32,819 nt of DNA from an uncultured Marinobacter sp. (GCA_913057975.1 CAJXOQ010000022.1:1-32819); one strand, 5' to 3'; shown: positions 7,244-16,556, counted from the first letter of the stretch. Numbers and translations are program-made. The notes: generated by a model not told the origin, from the sequence alone.

Positions 7244-8200
7244 ATGCACCGCTACGCCAGCTTCCTGCTGATCGTTACCTGCCTCTTTCAATTCCCCGCA
7301 GCGATCGCTGCCATCACAACTACCCCGGTAACCACCGTGGAGCATGCCCTTGGTGAAGCAACCATCGCGGGCCGGCCTGATCGCGTGGTATCCCTGTATC
7401 AGGGCGCCACCGATACCGCTGTGGCGCTGGGGATCAAACCCATAGGCGTGGTGGAATCCTGGACCGAAAAGCCGATGTATCAGTATCTGCGTGAAGACCT
7501 TCAGGGCGTGACCTATCTGGGACTTGAAACCCAGCCTGACCTAGAGCGCATCGCCTGGCTGTCGCCGGACCTGATTGTCGGAGCCAGGAACCGGCATCGC
7601 ACCGTCTACCCTCTGCTGGAGCGGATCGCACCCACGGTCATACCGGGCGATGTCTACAACTTCAAGGCACTGCTTACGATGATGGCAAAGGCCACCGGCC
7701 GCACGGCTCGCGGTGAGGAATTGCTGACGCGCTGGCAGGAACGGGTTGCGGATTTCAGAACCCGAATCCGTCAAAAGCTGGGTGAACAGTGGCCCCAGGA
7801 GGTGGCAATCCTGAGTTTTCGGGCCGACCATGCCCGCATCTACTACGGCGGCTTCGCCCGCTCCGTGCTGGACGAGCTTGGCTTCACTGCCCCAGCCTCC
7901 CATCGCCAGGAAAGCTGGGGCATAAAACTCACCAGCCAGGAAAGCATCCCGGCCATGGACGCCGAGGCCGTCTTCATCTTCATGGAGGACGATCCCGCCG
8001 TTCAGCGCACGTTCAACACCTGGTCCAGCCACCCCCTTTGGAAAAACCTGAAGGCCGTGCGGCAAAACGACGTCTATCAGGTGGACCCGGTCACCTGGAA
8101 TATGGGCGCTGGCATTATTGCCGCCAATCGGATGCTGGACGAACTCTACCAGCACTACGACCTCCACAAACCTGAACATCAGGGGTGCCCACGATGCTGA
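7244..8200 (+). CDS. Periplasmic iron-siderophore binding protein
   Basis: FecB/PvuB-like substrate-binding protein of the class III (helical backbone) type, 318 residues. The signal peptide runs from the start to about residue 22 (FQFPAAIAA). The start of the mature part (GRPDRVVSLYQGATDTAVALGIKPIGV) and the DLIVGARNRH segment are characteristic of siderophore-binding proteins. The C-terminal part holds NVYQVDPVTW-like wording (NDVYQVDPVTW) followed by the helix GAGIIAANRMLDELY. It captures the ferric siderophore released by the receptors and docks on the two permeases. The stop overlaps the permease start (ATGCTGA at 8194-8200). Close similarity to FecB would fit a citrate-type siderophore, which is inference. 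Confidence 0.92.
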   Translation: MHRYASFLLIVTCLFQFPAAIAAITTTPVTTVEHALGEATIAGRPDRVVSLYQGATDTAVALGIKPIGVVESWTEKPMYQYLREDLQGVTYLGLETQPDLERIAWLSPDLIVGARNRHRTVYPLLERIAPTVIPGDVYNFKALLTMMAKATGRTARGEELLTRWQERVADFRTRIRQKLGEQWPQEVAILSFRADHARIYYGGFARSVLDELGFTAPASHRQESWGIKLTSQESIPAMDAEAVFIFMEDDPAVQRTFNTWSSHPLWKNLKAVRQNDVYQVDPVTWNMGAGIIAANRMLDELYQHYDLHKPEHQGCPRC

Positions 8201-9198
8201 CCACCCCACCGGCAAAAACGCTGGGAACCATAATCTGCCTGGGCCTGCTGCTGGCCGCTACGGTATCAAGCCTGATATTCGGTCACATTCCTGTATCGCT
8301 GGCGATGCTGATCAACAGCCTGACGGACTACGACCCCGGCTCCCTCGAGCATCTGGTCATTCACTCGGAACGCTTTTCGCGCACCGTGACCTCCGTGGTC
8401 GTGGGTGCCGGCCTGGCCATTGCCGGGGCGCTGATGCAGACGCTGACCCGCAACCCGCTGGCGTCACCCGGCATTCTCGGCATCAACGCCGGCGCCATGT
8501 TTTTCGTGGTTGTCGGTGCCACGCTGTTTTCGCTGACCTCGCCGTCGCAACTGGTGTGGGCGGCCTTTATCGGCGCCGCCACGGCCGCCGTGTTGGTGTA
8601 CTTCCTGGGGCAGGAAGCCGGGCGCGGTGTTTCGCCCGTGCGCACGGTGCTCGCCGGCGTCGCGGTGACAGCGCTGTTTGTCTCCTTTGCCCAGGGGTTG
8701 CTGATCCTCAACCAGGACCGTTTCGAAAGCATCCTGTTCTGGCTGGCGGGTTCCGTTTCAGGGCGCGACCTGGATGCGATAGCGCCATTGTTGCCGCTGT
8801 TCGGAGGCGCCCTCATCCTCGCGTTGCTATTGTCCCGGCAACTGAACCTGCTCGGGCTGGACGATGAGGTCATCCGCGGCCTGGGGCTCAGAGTAGGGCA
8901 GGTGCGATTGTTGATCGGTCTGGTGGTGATTGTCCTGGCAGGCACTTCGGTGGCCATGGCGGGGCTGATCGGCTTTGTCGGCCTGATCGTGCCACACATG
9001 GCCCGCGGCCTCTTTGGCACGGATCATCGCTGGTTGCTGCCCCTGTCGGCCATTATTGGCGCCACGCTGCTGCTGGCTGCCGACACCCTCGCCAGGCTGG
9101 TGATACCACCCCAGGAGATTCCCGTGGGAGTCATGACAGCGCTGCTGGGCACACCGCTGTTCCTCCATCTCGCCCGACACGTGAGGAAAGTATCATGA
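8194..9198 (+). CDS. FecCD-family siderophore permease 1
   Basis: Inner-membrane permease, 334 residues with about ten membrane helices. FecCD hallmarks are RNPLASPGILGINAGA (about residues 87-102), LAGVAVTALF, and the ATPase-contact region GLIGFVGLIVPHMARGLFG. I start at ATG 8194, with AGGGG (8181-8185) at ribosome-site distance; an upstream GTG at 8185 falls on that site. It overlaps the binding-protein stop on one side and the second permease on the other (ATGA at 9195), so three proteins are translated as a coupled unit. It pairs with permease 2 to form the channel. Confidence 0.94.
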   Translation: MLTTPPAKTLGTIICLGLLLAATVSSLIFGHIPVSLAMLINSLTDYDPGSLEHLVIHSERFSRTVTSVVVGAGLAIAGALMQTLTRNPLASPGILGINAGAMFFVVVGATLFSLTSPSQLVWAAFIGAATAAVLVYFLGQEAGRGVSPVRTVLAGVAVTALFVSFAQGLLILNQDRFESILFWLAGSVSGRDLDAIAPLLPLFGGALILALLLSRQLNLLGLDDEVIRGLGLRVGQVRLLIGLVVIVLAGTSVAMAGLIGFVGLIVPHMARGLFGTDHRWLLPLSAIIGATLLLAADTLARLVIPPQEIPVGVMTALLGTPLFLHLARHVRKVS

Positions 9199-10241
9199 GC
9201 CGAACCCTGATACTTCGCTCTCGCAATGACCACTGGTCGATCAAACTCAATACCAGAGTTCTGGTGGTCACCGGTGTGCTCGCAGTGTTACTGGCTGCCA
9301 GCAGTGTTCTCGCGCTTACATCCGGCAGCCATCCCACCTCGGTTACAGACGTACTCGCCACACTGGTCGCCCCGGATCAGTCAGAGCTGGCACTGATTAT
9401 TCTGGAAATTCGCCTGCCCAGAATACTCATGGCCATACTGGTGGGCGCTGCTCTGGGCTCAGCCGGCCTCATCCTGCAAGGTCTGGTGAGAAACCCGCTG
9501 GCGTCACCGGACGTCATTGGCATCACCAGTGGAGCGTCAGCCGCTGCGGTGCTGTTTCTCTGGCTCGGAGGTGTCACCGGAACCTCGCTGCTACTGGCAC
9601 CCGTCGCCATGGGGGGCGCCTTTGTCGTGGCCCTGGGCATTACGGCCCTGGCCTGGCAGAGGGGGATCAGCCCCGCCAGGCTGGTGCTGGTGGGCGTCGG
9701 GCTGGCAGCCGGGCTGACTGCTGTGACCACTCTGCTGTTGGTCCTGAGCCCCGATGCCACCGCCATGAATGCCTATATCTGGCTCACTGGCAGCCTCTAC
9801 GCCTCGCAGTGGCACGACGTCACCGCCCTGGCAACCTGGCTGATGGTGTGCTGGCCCCTGGCGCTGATCAAGCTCAGACACCTCGATGCACAATCCATGG
9901 GGGAAGATATGGCGCTGGGCCTGGGTAGCGCCCTACAGGGCCATCGTTTGCTGTTCCTGGTGCTGGCAGTGGCGCTGGCTGGCTCAGCCGTGGCCTATGC
10001 CGGTGCGGTCGGGTTCATCGGCCTGATTGCGCCACACATGGCGCGACGATTGGTCAACAGTGGTCACACGGGGCTGTTGCCCATCGCGGCACTGATCGGC
10101 GCATTGATTCTTCTCTATGCGGACTGGGTGGGTCGGGTAGCGTTCATACCTCGGGATCTACCGGCAGGTATTTTTGTTGCAGGCATCGGCGCGCCCTTCT
10201 TCGTGTACCTGCTGTACCGACTCAGGCGGGAACTGGGGTGA
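9195..10241 (+). CDS. FecCD-family siderophore permease 2
   Basis: Second permease half, 348 residues. It shares RNPLASPDVIGITSGA and YAGAVGFIGLIAPHMARRLV with permease 1, as expected of FecC/FecD paralogues. It has a longer cytosolic N-terminus (about 20 residues) before the first helix. The start ATG overlaps the previous stop as ATGA. It is the last gene of the rightward operon; an inverted repeat follows 7 bases after the stop, then the convergent second receptor. Confidence 0.94.
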   Translation: MSRTLILRSRNDHWSIKLNTRVLVVTGVLAVLLAASSVLALTSGSHPTSVTDVLATLVAPDQSELALIILEIRLPRILMAILVGAALGSAGLILQGLVRNPLASPDVIGITSGASAAAVLFLWLGGVTGTSLLLAPVAMGGAFVVALGITALAWQRGISPARLVLVGVGLAAGLTAVTTLLLVLSPDATAMNAYIWLTGSLYASQWHDVTALATWLMVCWPLALIKLRHLDAQSMGEDMALGLGSALQGHRLLFLVLAVALAGSAVAYAGAVGFIGLIAPHMARRLVNSGHTGLLPIAALIGALILLYADWVGRVAFIPRDLPAGIFVAGIGAPFFVYLLYRLRRELG

Positions 10242-10247
10242 CAGTAT

Positions 10248-10275
10248 AAGCCCGGAGCACTGAGGCCCCGGGCTT
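10248..10275. terminator. Inverted repeat between convergent genes, weak terminator
   Basis: AAGCCCGG (10248-10255) and CCGGGCTT (10268-10275) form an 8-bp stem with a 12-base loop between the permease 2 stop and the receptor 2 stop. There is no T-run on either strand, so termination would be weak or Rho-assisted. Confidence 0.45.
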
Positions 10276-10290
10276 CGGGATGCCGACTGC

Positions 10291-12420
10291 TCAGAAGTCG
10301 AGCTGATAACCAAGGGTGACGGTGCGGCCACGGCCCTGGAAATAGTACTCGTCACTCACCCGGGCAGACTGGGAGTAGTACGTGAAGTAGTCCTTATCCA
10401 GCAGGTTCTCGATGCCCAGGGAGAACTTCCCGGCACGGGTCCGGTAGGCCACAGAGCCATCCACCAACCCGTATCCGTCGAAGTCCAGGTCATCCCCTTC
10501 GATGTCCCGGTCCAGGAACTGGGTGAACTGAAGGTGGCTCGACAGCATCTTCGTCCAGGCAGCTGACCAGCTCAGTTTCAGGGTTTCCGGCGCAATATTG
10601 ATGCCGCTCAACTCAGTGTCTACTTCGCCATCACCGTCGGTGTCGGACTCACCGTCGGCATAGGTGTAGGAAAACGCCAGGTTATGCGCGTCGTTCAGGT
10701 CCGCATCGGCGGTAACTTCCACACCCTGGATCTCGGTTTTTTCCCGGTTGCCGACCCAGGTGCCGTTCACTTCCGTCAGGCGCTCACCGAAGTCGGAATC
10801 CGACTCGTAGTAACTCACCTCAAAGTGATAGCGGTCCCAGTCGAAACGGCCACCAATCTCACGGTTATCGGTGATGATCGGCTCCAGAACCAACAGATTA
10901 TCAACGTCCTGCCCCGGGTCGCTGATTCCCCGCAGTACACGGCCAACATCCGGCATACCGAAGCCCTCGGAATAGTTGGCAAACAGCTGCAACTGGTCCG
11001 TCGCCTGATAGACAACACCTGCATTGAACAGGGTTTCGTTGAAATCCGGATTGCCACCCTGGACGGTGACGTTATCCTGGGTGACATTGCTACGGTCGAT
11101 GGTGTTGTAGGTGTCGACCTTAAGCTCCGCATGTTCATAGCGGACACCGGTGTGCAGGGTCAAACGGTTGGTGACCGCAACATCGCCCTGCAGGAAGGCT
11201 GCGTAGTTACGGAACTGCGATTTGGGTACGTAGGTACGCCCGGTTTCCACCAGCATCTGGCGGGTTTCATCCTGAAGAACATCCAGCCCCGTTGTCAGGG
11301 TCAGGTAATCGTTCAGCAGGCCATCGCGGGTGAGGGTGAACTTGGCGCCCACCTTGTCGGATTCGTTGCGGGTCTGGTCGAGCTGATCGTTGCCATTGGC
11401 GTCCACGTAGGGAAAGAACGGTGTGGTCGCAAATCGGGCCCGGAAGGTCTGGCTGTATAGCTGGGTATCCACCTGGTTGCCCAGCCAATCGCCGTGCGAG
11501 TAGGAAAGACGAGCGGTGGTGACTTCGTTCTCTCCCGGTTCACCATCAATGATGCCTGGACGTGCTGTTGTGGGTACTCCGTTGTCCCGGTCGCCGGGTA
11601 CCGGTACGTAACCGCCTTTGCCTTCCAGTTGGAAGCGGTTGATGAAAAACTCCACGTTCTGGTCGTCATCCAGCCAGTAACCCAGCTTGGCCAATACGTC
11701 ATAGCTTTCGGTATTCTGAAGTTCACCGGGATAGGCCACGCCGATCAGACGATCCTCACCGTCGTAGAACACACCGCGCTCCTGGATGTTCCCGCCCAGA
11801 AGATAGTCCCAGCGGCCCTGCTGACCGCTGATCCGGTAGCCCACCTTGTAACCCAGACCATCGGAATCCACATCATCGTCACTGGTCACGCTGGCCGATA
11901 CAGACTGGGAAACCTCGCCGCTCTCGGGCCTGCGGGTCACAAAGTTGATGATGCCACCCGTCGCACCCAGGCCGTGCTCGGCACTGGCACCGTGGATCAC
12001 TTCAATACGCTCGACCATATCCAGATCGATGGTGTAGCTGTCCCGCGCGCTGTCTCGCAGTGGGTTGCTCTGCGGCACACCGTCCACCAGGAACAGGGGC
12101 GAACGGCCCCGGAAGGTTTCACCGGCATTGGACAGTTTCTGGCGGCCCGGAGAGTAGGAAGGAATCAGGTTGCTCAGCACCTGGCCAGGGTCGTTGGAAA
12201 TCGCCTGCTGTTGCTCGATCTGCTCGCGGGTAATGATGGTTGTCTTCTGCGGAGTCTGTCCCGCTGTACTTTTGTTGCGGGTGGCCGTGATAACCAGGTC
12301 CGGTAACGCTTTGGCGTTGTCGCCGGACTGGGTATTGGAGGAAGGTTGCGCCAGCGCAGGGCCGTGAACAGCCGCTATGGCCAGGGCCAGCAGCAGGGGA
12401 CGTGACTCCGGAGTTTTCAT
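10291..12420 (-). CDS. TonB-dependent siderophore receptor 2
   Basis: Outer-membrane receptor, 709 residues from ATG 12420 (a TTG at 12426 is also in frame). The signal peptide ends near PALA-Q (residue 24). A TonB box DLVITATR lies at 41-48. The plug has FRGRSPLFLVDG (103-114), VERIEVIHGASAEHG and GATGGIINFVTRR; the barrel ends in the expected terminal Phe. It is a divergent paralogue of receptor 1: same length class, same plug order, and a similar Asp-rich late-barrel stretch (DTDGDGEVDTELSG against DSDDDGSYDTYLAG). It is headed by the best Fur box in the window. Two receptors for one transporter suggest two related ligands or two affinities, as reported for PvuA1/PvuA2 with vibrioferrin; the ligand here is unknown. 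Confidence 0.93.
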   Translation of the reverse strand: MKTPESRPLLLALAIAAVHGPALAQPSSNTQSGDNAKALPDLVITATRNKSTAGQTPQKTTIITREQIEQQQAISNDPGQVLSNLIPSYSPGRQKLSNAGETFRGRSPLFLVDGVPQSNPLRDSARDSYTIDLDMVERIEVIHGASAEHGLGATGGIINFVTRRPESGEVSQSVSASVTSDDDVDSDGLGYKVGYRISGQQGRWDYLLGGNIQERGVFYDGEDRLIGVAYPGELQNTESYDVLAKLGYWLDDDQNVEFFINRFQLEGKGGYVPVPGDRDNGVPTTARPGIIDGEPGENEVTTARLSYSHGDWLGNQVDTQLYSQTFRARFATTPFFPYVDANGNDQLDQTRNESDKVGAKFTLTRDGLLNDYLTLTTGLDVLQDETRQMLVETGRTYVPKSQFRNYAAFLQGDVAVTNRLTLHTGVRYEHAELKVDTYNTIDRSNVTQDNVTVQGGNPDFNETLFNAGVVYQATDQLQLFANYSEGFGMPDVGRVLRGISDPGQDVDNLLVLEPIITDNREIGGRFDWDRYHFEVSYYESDSDFGERLTEVNGTWVGNREKTEIQGVEVTADADLNDAHNLAFSYTYADGESDTDGDGEVDTELSGINIAPETLKLSWSAAWTKMLSSHLQFTQFLDRDIEGDDLDFDGYGLVDGSVAYRTRAGKFSLGIENLLDKDYFTYYSQSARVSDEYYFQGRGRTVTLGYQLDF

Positions 12421-12501
12421 AGACAAATCTCGAATGGTTAATGCATTTTGTCCGCCCCCTTCAGGATGACAGACATTACCTCATGTTAACGAGGTGCAAA
12501 T

Positions 12502-12520
12502 GCTAACAATTCTCATTGTC
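12502..12520 (-). promoter_or_regulatory. Fur box upstream of receptor 2
   Basis: On the minus strand this reads GACAATGAGAATTGTTAGC, 14 of 19 matches to the Fur consensus GATAATGATAATCATTATC. It lies about 80 bases before the receptor start, in promoter position. The core ATTCTCATTNTC is shared with the site at 7129-7140. Confidence 0.75.
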
Positions 12521-12540
12521 TAAATCAAAACCATCACTTT

Positions 12541-12762
12541 TTACGACGAGAGGCGCTCGACGGCCAGCCGGGAAACGGCATTCAACTCTGCCCCGTCCGA
12601 CGTTGCATAATCGCTGATCTGCTGTTTCATACTCCGGGCCCAGAACTTCCTGATGTGGGTGGCGACCACCTCCGCCGCCTCGCCCTTATCGCCATGATGG
12701 AGGTTGTTATCACTGATCTGGTTGATCATCTTGATCAGGTTCCGCAACTGCTGGTCACTCAT
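12541..12762 (-). CDS. fdsD: Formate dehydrogenase delta subunit
   Basis: Small cytosolic subunit of NAD-dependent formate dehydrogenase, 73 residues from ATG 12762 (MSDQQLRNLIKMINQI). The length and the sequence (NQISDN, HIRKFWARSMKQQI) fit the FdsD family, which is needed for assembly or stability of the complex. The start overlaps the end of fdhD by 8 bases (ATGAGTGA), with AGGAA upstream. It is the last gene of the operon; no clear terminator follows before the receptor 2 promoter. Confidence 0.9.
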   Translation of the reverse strand: MSDQQLRNLIKMINQISDNNLHHGDKGEAAEVVATHIRKFWARSMKQQISDYATSDGAELNAVSRLAVERLSS

Positions 12763-13609
12763 GCTCGCGTTCCTCGGAAGATTGGCCACTGTCGCCCCGA
12801 TTGTAGATGACATGCCGCCCGGGGCGGGCGAAACCGATCAGAGTCATGCCGGCCTTTCGCGCTTCCCGGACCGCCAGTGCCGTGGCCGCAGAGACAGCCA
12901 CCAGGCAACCGATACCAACACTGGCACTTTTCTGCACCATCTCGAAGCTGGCTCGACTGGAAACCAGTGCAAAGCCATCGTCAAAGGCCGACTCGCCATC
13001 CTTGTGTATTCGTGCGCCAATCAGTTTATCGAGTGCGTTATGACGGCCGACATCTTCCCGAACCAGCTCGATGCGGCCCTGGTTATCGCACCAGGCTGCA
13101 CCGTGAGTGGCACCGGTCTGTTCCTGCAGGGGCTGGTAGTGCCGGAGGTTGCTCAGAGCGTGCTGCACGTCTTCATCACCCGGTATCGGGCGAAGCGGCA
13201 CGCGGGGGATCGCCCGGACCGCATGGGCCAGGGATTCGGTGCCGCATAGCCCGCAGCCGGTTCGTCCGGTCATATTCCGTCGCCGTTGGCGCAAACGGGC
13301 AAAACAGTCGCCGGCGATGCGCATCTCGATAGCGATGCCCTCGTCGACGGCATGTACATTCAGGTCAAACAACTGCCCGGGGCTGTCGATAATGCCTTCA
13401 GTCAGGCTGAAACCCAGTGCAAAATCCTCAAGATCACAAGGTGATGCCATCATTACCGCATGGGATATGCCGTTATAAACCATCGCCACCGGCACCTCTT
13501 CGGCAACACTATCCTGGCCGGGGGCGCCCTCAATACCGCCATGAACCTCCACCGGCAGGTCACAGGACGCTGACGCACCCTTCTCAGGGTCCGGCCCCAT
13601 CACTGGCAT
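12755..13609 (-). CDS. fdhD: Formate dehydrogenase accessory sulfurtransferase
   Basis: FdhD (called FdsC in fdsGBACD operons), about 284 residues. It carries sulfur to the molybdenum cofactor before insertion into FdsA. The family cysteine pair is present in GRTGCGLCGTES (Cys119, Cys122). Other conserved parts are DLEDFALGFSLTEGI, REDVGRHNALDKLIG and SSRASFEMVQK. I choose ATG 13609, with GGAG at 13619-13622; upstream in-frame starts would overlap fdsA and give an unusually long N-terminus. It lies 16 bases after the fdsA stop and overlaps fdsD. Confidence 0.93.
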   Translation of the reverse strand: MPVMGPDPEKGASASCDLPVEVHGGIEGAPGQDSVAEEVPVAMVYNGISHAVMMASPCDLEDFALGFSLTEGIIDSPGQLFDLNVHAVDEGIAIEMRIAGDCFARLRQRRRNMTGRTGCGLCGTESLAHAVRAIPRVPLRPIPGDEDVQHALSNLRHYQPLQEQTGATHGAAWCDNQGRIELVREDVGRHNALDKLIGARIHKDGESAFDDGFALVSSRASFEMVQKSASVGIGCLVAVSAATALAVREARKAGMTLIGFARPGRHVIYNRGDSGQSSEEREHE

Positions 13610-13625
13610 GACTGCCAGCTCCGGG

Positions 13626-16556
13626 TTATTTGAGTACCGTGGCATCGGGTTGCTCCACATGGCTGGCCGACGGTTCCAATAGGCCTTGTTGGCGCTGGTC
13701 AAACCGCTCGAAGTGGCGCTGCCATTCCGACGGCTGCGAAACCTTCTCTACCTGCACGGCGGTCACCTTGTATTCCGGGCAGTTGGTGGCCCAGTCAGAG
13801 CTGTCGGTGGTGATCACATTGGCACCACTGCCCGGGTGGTGGAAGGTGGTGTACACCACCCCCGGCAACATGCGATCACTGATTCTTGCCCGCAGGACCG
13901 TCTGGCCCACACGGCTGGTGATGCCCAGCCAGTCGCCCTCGCGAATGCCCCGGAGTTCGGCATCGCTGGGATGAACTTCCAGTACATCCTCCTGATGCCA
14001 CTGGCTGTTCTCGGTACGTCGGGTCTGGGCACCGACATTGTACTGGCTCAGGATGCGACCGGTGGTCAGCAACAGCGGGAACTTGCGATTGGTTTTTTCC
14101 TCGCTGGCAACATACTCGGTGACCGCAAACTTGCCCTTGCCGATCGGGAAATCGAGGGTGTGCATGGTGGGCGTGCCGTCGGGATGCTCGTCGTTACAGG
14201 GCCACTGGATGCTGCCCAGTCCATCCAGCTTGTCGTAACTGACACCGGTGAACGTCGGCGTCAGCCGGGCAATCTCGTCCATGATTTCGGACGGATGGCG
14301 ATAATGCATCGGATAGCCCAGCGCGTTCGACAACGCCATGGTGACTTCCCAGTCTTCCAGGCCCGCCACCGGCGCCATCACCTTACGCACCCGATTAATG
14401 CGGCGCTCGGCGTTGGTGAAGGTGCCGTTCTTTTCCAGGAACGTGGAACCCGGCAGCAGCACATGGGCGTACTTGGCGGTTTCGTTCAGGAAGATGTCCT
14501 GCACGATCAGGCAATCCAGCGAACTGAGTGCCGCCTCCACATGCTGGGTATTGGGATCGGACTGGGCGATGTCCTCGCCCTGCACATACATGGCCTTGAA
14601 GCTGCCGGCGATGGCGGCATCAAACATGTTGGGAATTCGCAGGCCCGGCTCGTCGTCGATAGCCACATTCCAGGCCTCCTGGAACCTGGCTCGAACGGCC
14701 GGGTCGCCCACATGCTGATAACCCGGCAGTTCGTGGGGGAAGGAGCCCATGTCGCAGGAACCCTGAACGTTGTTCTGGCCTCGTAGCGGATTCACGCCAA
14801 CGCCTTCACGGCCGATGTTACCGGTGGCCATGGCCAGGTTGGCAATGCCCATCACCATGGTCGAGCCCTGGCTGTGCTCGGTGACCCCGAGGCCGTAATA
14901 GATGGCGCCATTACCCGCTTCGCCATAGGCCCGCGCGGCCTGGCGTACCAGGTCAGCAGACACCCCCGTGACCGCCTCAAGGGCTTCCGGAGAGTGTCGC
15001 TCCTCGGCAATGAATTCCCGCCATTGTTTGTATTGCTTGGGCTCACACCGGCTTTCGATGAACGCTTTGTCTTCCAGGCCCTCGGTCACAATCACATGGG
15101 CCAGGGAATTGATCATCGCCACGTTGGTGCCCGGGCGTAGCGGCAGGTGAATGCCTTCGGTGCCGTGAGGTGTTTTCAGCAGGTCGATGCGGCGTGGATC
15201 AATCACAATCAGCTTCGCACCCTCGCGCAGCCGCTTGCGCATCTGGGAGGCGAACACCGGGTGGGCGTCGGTGGGGTTGGCACCGATTACGATCATGGTG
15301 TCAGCCTTCATCACCGAGTCAAAGGTCTGAGTACCGGCGGACTCGCCCATGGTGGTCTTCAGACCGAAGCCGGTGGGTGAATGACAGACCCGCGCACAGG
15401 TATCGGTGTTGTTGTTGCCGAACGCGGCGCGGATCAGCTTCTGCACCAGATAGGTTTCCTCGTTGGTGCAGCGTGAGGAGGTGATACCACCGATGCTTTC
15501 CCGGCCATATCTGGCCTGGGTGTCCTTGAGTTTCTTCGCGGAAAATTCAATCGCCTCCTCCCAGGACACCACTTTCCAGGGATCGTTGATGGAGTCCCGA
15601 ATCATCGGTTCGGTGATGCGGTCCTTGTGGGTGGCGTAACCGAAGGCAAAGCGGCCTTTCACGCAGGAGTGACCGTGGTTGGCATCGCCGCCCTTGTAGG
15701 GAACCATGCGCACCAGCTGGTCGCCTTTCATTTCCGCCTTGAACGAGCAGCCCACGCCGCAGTATGCGCAGGTGGTAACCACACTGTGCTCGGGCTGGCC
15801 GGCGTCGATCACGCTCTTTTCCATCAATGTGGAGGTGGGGCAGGCCTGCACACAGGCACCGCAGGACACGCACTCGGAATCCATGAACGGATCGTTCTGA
15901 CCCGCGGATACCTTGGAGTCGAAGCCGCGGCCGTCAATGGTCAGGGCAAAGGTGCCCTGCACCTCCTCGCAGGCACGCACGCAACGGGAGCAGACGATAC
16001 ATTTGCTGGGGTCGAAGCTGAAGTAGGGGTTGGAATCGTCCACCTCAGCGTCGAGGTGGTTCTCGCCCTCGAAGCCATAGCGGACTTCCCGCAGGCCCAC
16101 GGCACCGGCCACGTCCTGCAACTCGCAATCGCCGTTGGCCGGGCAGGTCAGGCAGTCCAGCGGGTGATCGGAAATGTACAGCTCCATGACGTTGCGGCGG
16201 AGCTTGGCCAGCTTGCCATTCTGAGTGGTGACGGCCATGCCCTCGGACACCGGCGTGGTGCAGGAGGCCGGATAGCCGCGGCGGCCCTCAATCTCCACCG
16301 TGCACAGGCGACAGGAACCGAAGGCTTCGAGGTTGTCCGATGCGCACAACTTGGGGATGTTGATACCCGCCAGAGTGGCTGCCCGTAGCACCGAAGTGCC
16401 TTCGGGCACTGCGATCTCGGTGCCGTCAATGGACAGGCTGACCAGGGTTTCGGAGGTGCTGGGCGGCGTACCATAGTCGATATCGGGGTTCAGGCCGCCG
16501 GTACCTCGACTACCTGCACCTCGGTTAAAAGTGTCCGGATCAAAATATTGCAACAT
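13626..16556 (-). CDS. fdsA: NAD-dependent formate dehydrogenase alpha (catalytic) subunit
   Basis: Molybdopterin enzyme oxidising formate to CO2, 976 residues from ATG 16556 with GGAGG 8 bases upstream. N-terminal [2Fe-2S] ferredoxin domain: Cys71, 82, 85 and 99. His-Cys3 cluster: His131, Cys135, 138 and 144. Two [4Fe-4S] clusters: Cys186/189/192 with 239, and Cys229/232/235 with 196. Proximal cluster of the catalytic domain: Cys263, 266, 270 and 298. The Mo ligand is Cys391 in CARVCHSPT, encoded as Cys and not selenocysteine. The C-terminal molybdopterin dinucleotide binding domain follows to the end. Electrons pass through FdsG and FdsB to NAD+. A soluble, cytosolic enzyme of the Cupriavidus/Rhodobacter type. 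Confidence 0.97.
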   Translation of the reverse strand: MLQYFDPDTFNRGAGSRGTGGLNPDIDYGTPPSTSETLVSLSIDGTEIAVPEGTSVLRAATLAGINIPKLCASDNLEAFGSCRLCTVEIEGRRGYPASCTTPVSEGMAVTTQNGKLAKLRRNVMELYISDHPLDCLTCPANGDCELQDVAGAVGLREVRYGFEGENHLDAEVDDSNPYFSFDPSKCIVCSRCVRACEEVQGTFALTIDGRGFDSKVSAGQNDPFMDSECVSCGACVQACPTSTLMEKSVIDAGQPEHSVVTTCAYCGVGCSFKAEMKGDQLVRMVPYKGGDANHGHSCVKGRFAFGYATHKDRITEPMIRDSINDPWKVVSWEEAIEFSAKKLKDTQARYGRESIGGITSSRCTNEETYLVQKLIRAAFGNNNTDTCARVCHSPTGFGLKTTMGESAGTQTFDSVMKADTMIVIGANPTDAHPVFASQMRKRLREGAKLIVIDPRRIDLLKTPHGTEGIHLPLRPGTNVAMINSLAHVIVTEGLEDKAFIESRCEPKQYKQWREFIAEERHSPEALEAVTGVSADLVRQAARAYGEAGNGAIYYGLGVTEHSQGSTMVMGIANLAMATGNIGREGVGVNPLRGQNNVQGSCDMGSFPHELPGYQHVGDPAVRARFQEAWNVAIDDEPGLRIPNMFDAAIAGSFKAMYVQGEDIAQSDPNTQHVEAALSSLDCLIVQDIFLNETAKYAHVLLPGSTFLEKNGTFTNAERRINRVRKVMAPVAGLEDWEVTMALSNALGYPMHYRHPSEIMDEIARLTPTFTGVSYDKLDGLGSIQWPCNDEHPDGTPTMHTLDFPIGKGKFAVTEYVASEEKTNRKFPLLLTTGRILSQYNVGAQTRRTENSQWHQEDVLEVHPSDAELRGIREGDWLGITSRVGQTVLRARISDRMLPGVVYTTFHHPGSGANVITTDSSDWATNCPEYKVTAVQVEKVSQPSEWQRHFERFDQRQQGLLEPSASHVEQPDATVLK

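Noticed and set aside
8118..8867. Plus-strand frame overlapping binding protein and permease 1
   Set aside because: Out of frame with two well-supported genes; Arg/Gly/Pro-rich shadow.
12427..12540. Terminator after fdsD
   Set aside because: No stem with a T-run was found; the only dyads there fit the Fur site and a 4-bp stem.
13686..14786. Long plus-strand open frame (366 codons) across fdsA
   Set aside because: It is antisense to a fully conserved enzyme with every cofactor ligand; long opposite frames are usual in GC-rich coding sequence, and its translation shows no recognisable domain.
15370..15420. Possible selenocysteine at the FdsA active site
   Set aside because: The molybdenum ligand codon is an ordinary Cys codon and there is no in-frame TGA.
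15627..16388. Plus-strand frame (253 codons) opposite the N-terminus of fdsA
   Set aside because: Mirror of the iron-sulfur region; Gly/Ala/His-rich and without a ribosome site.
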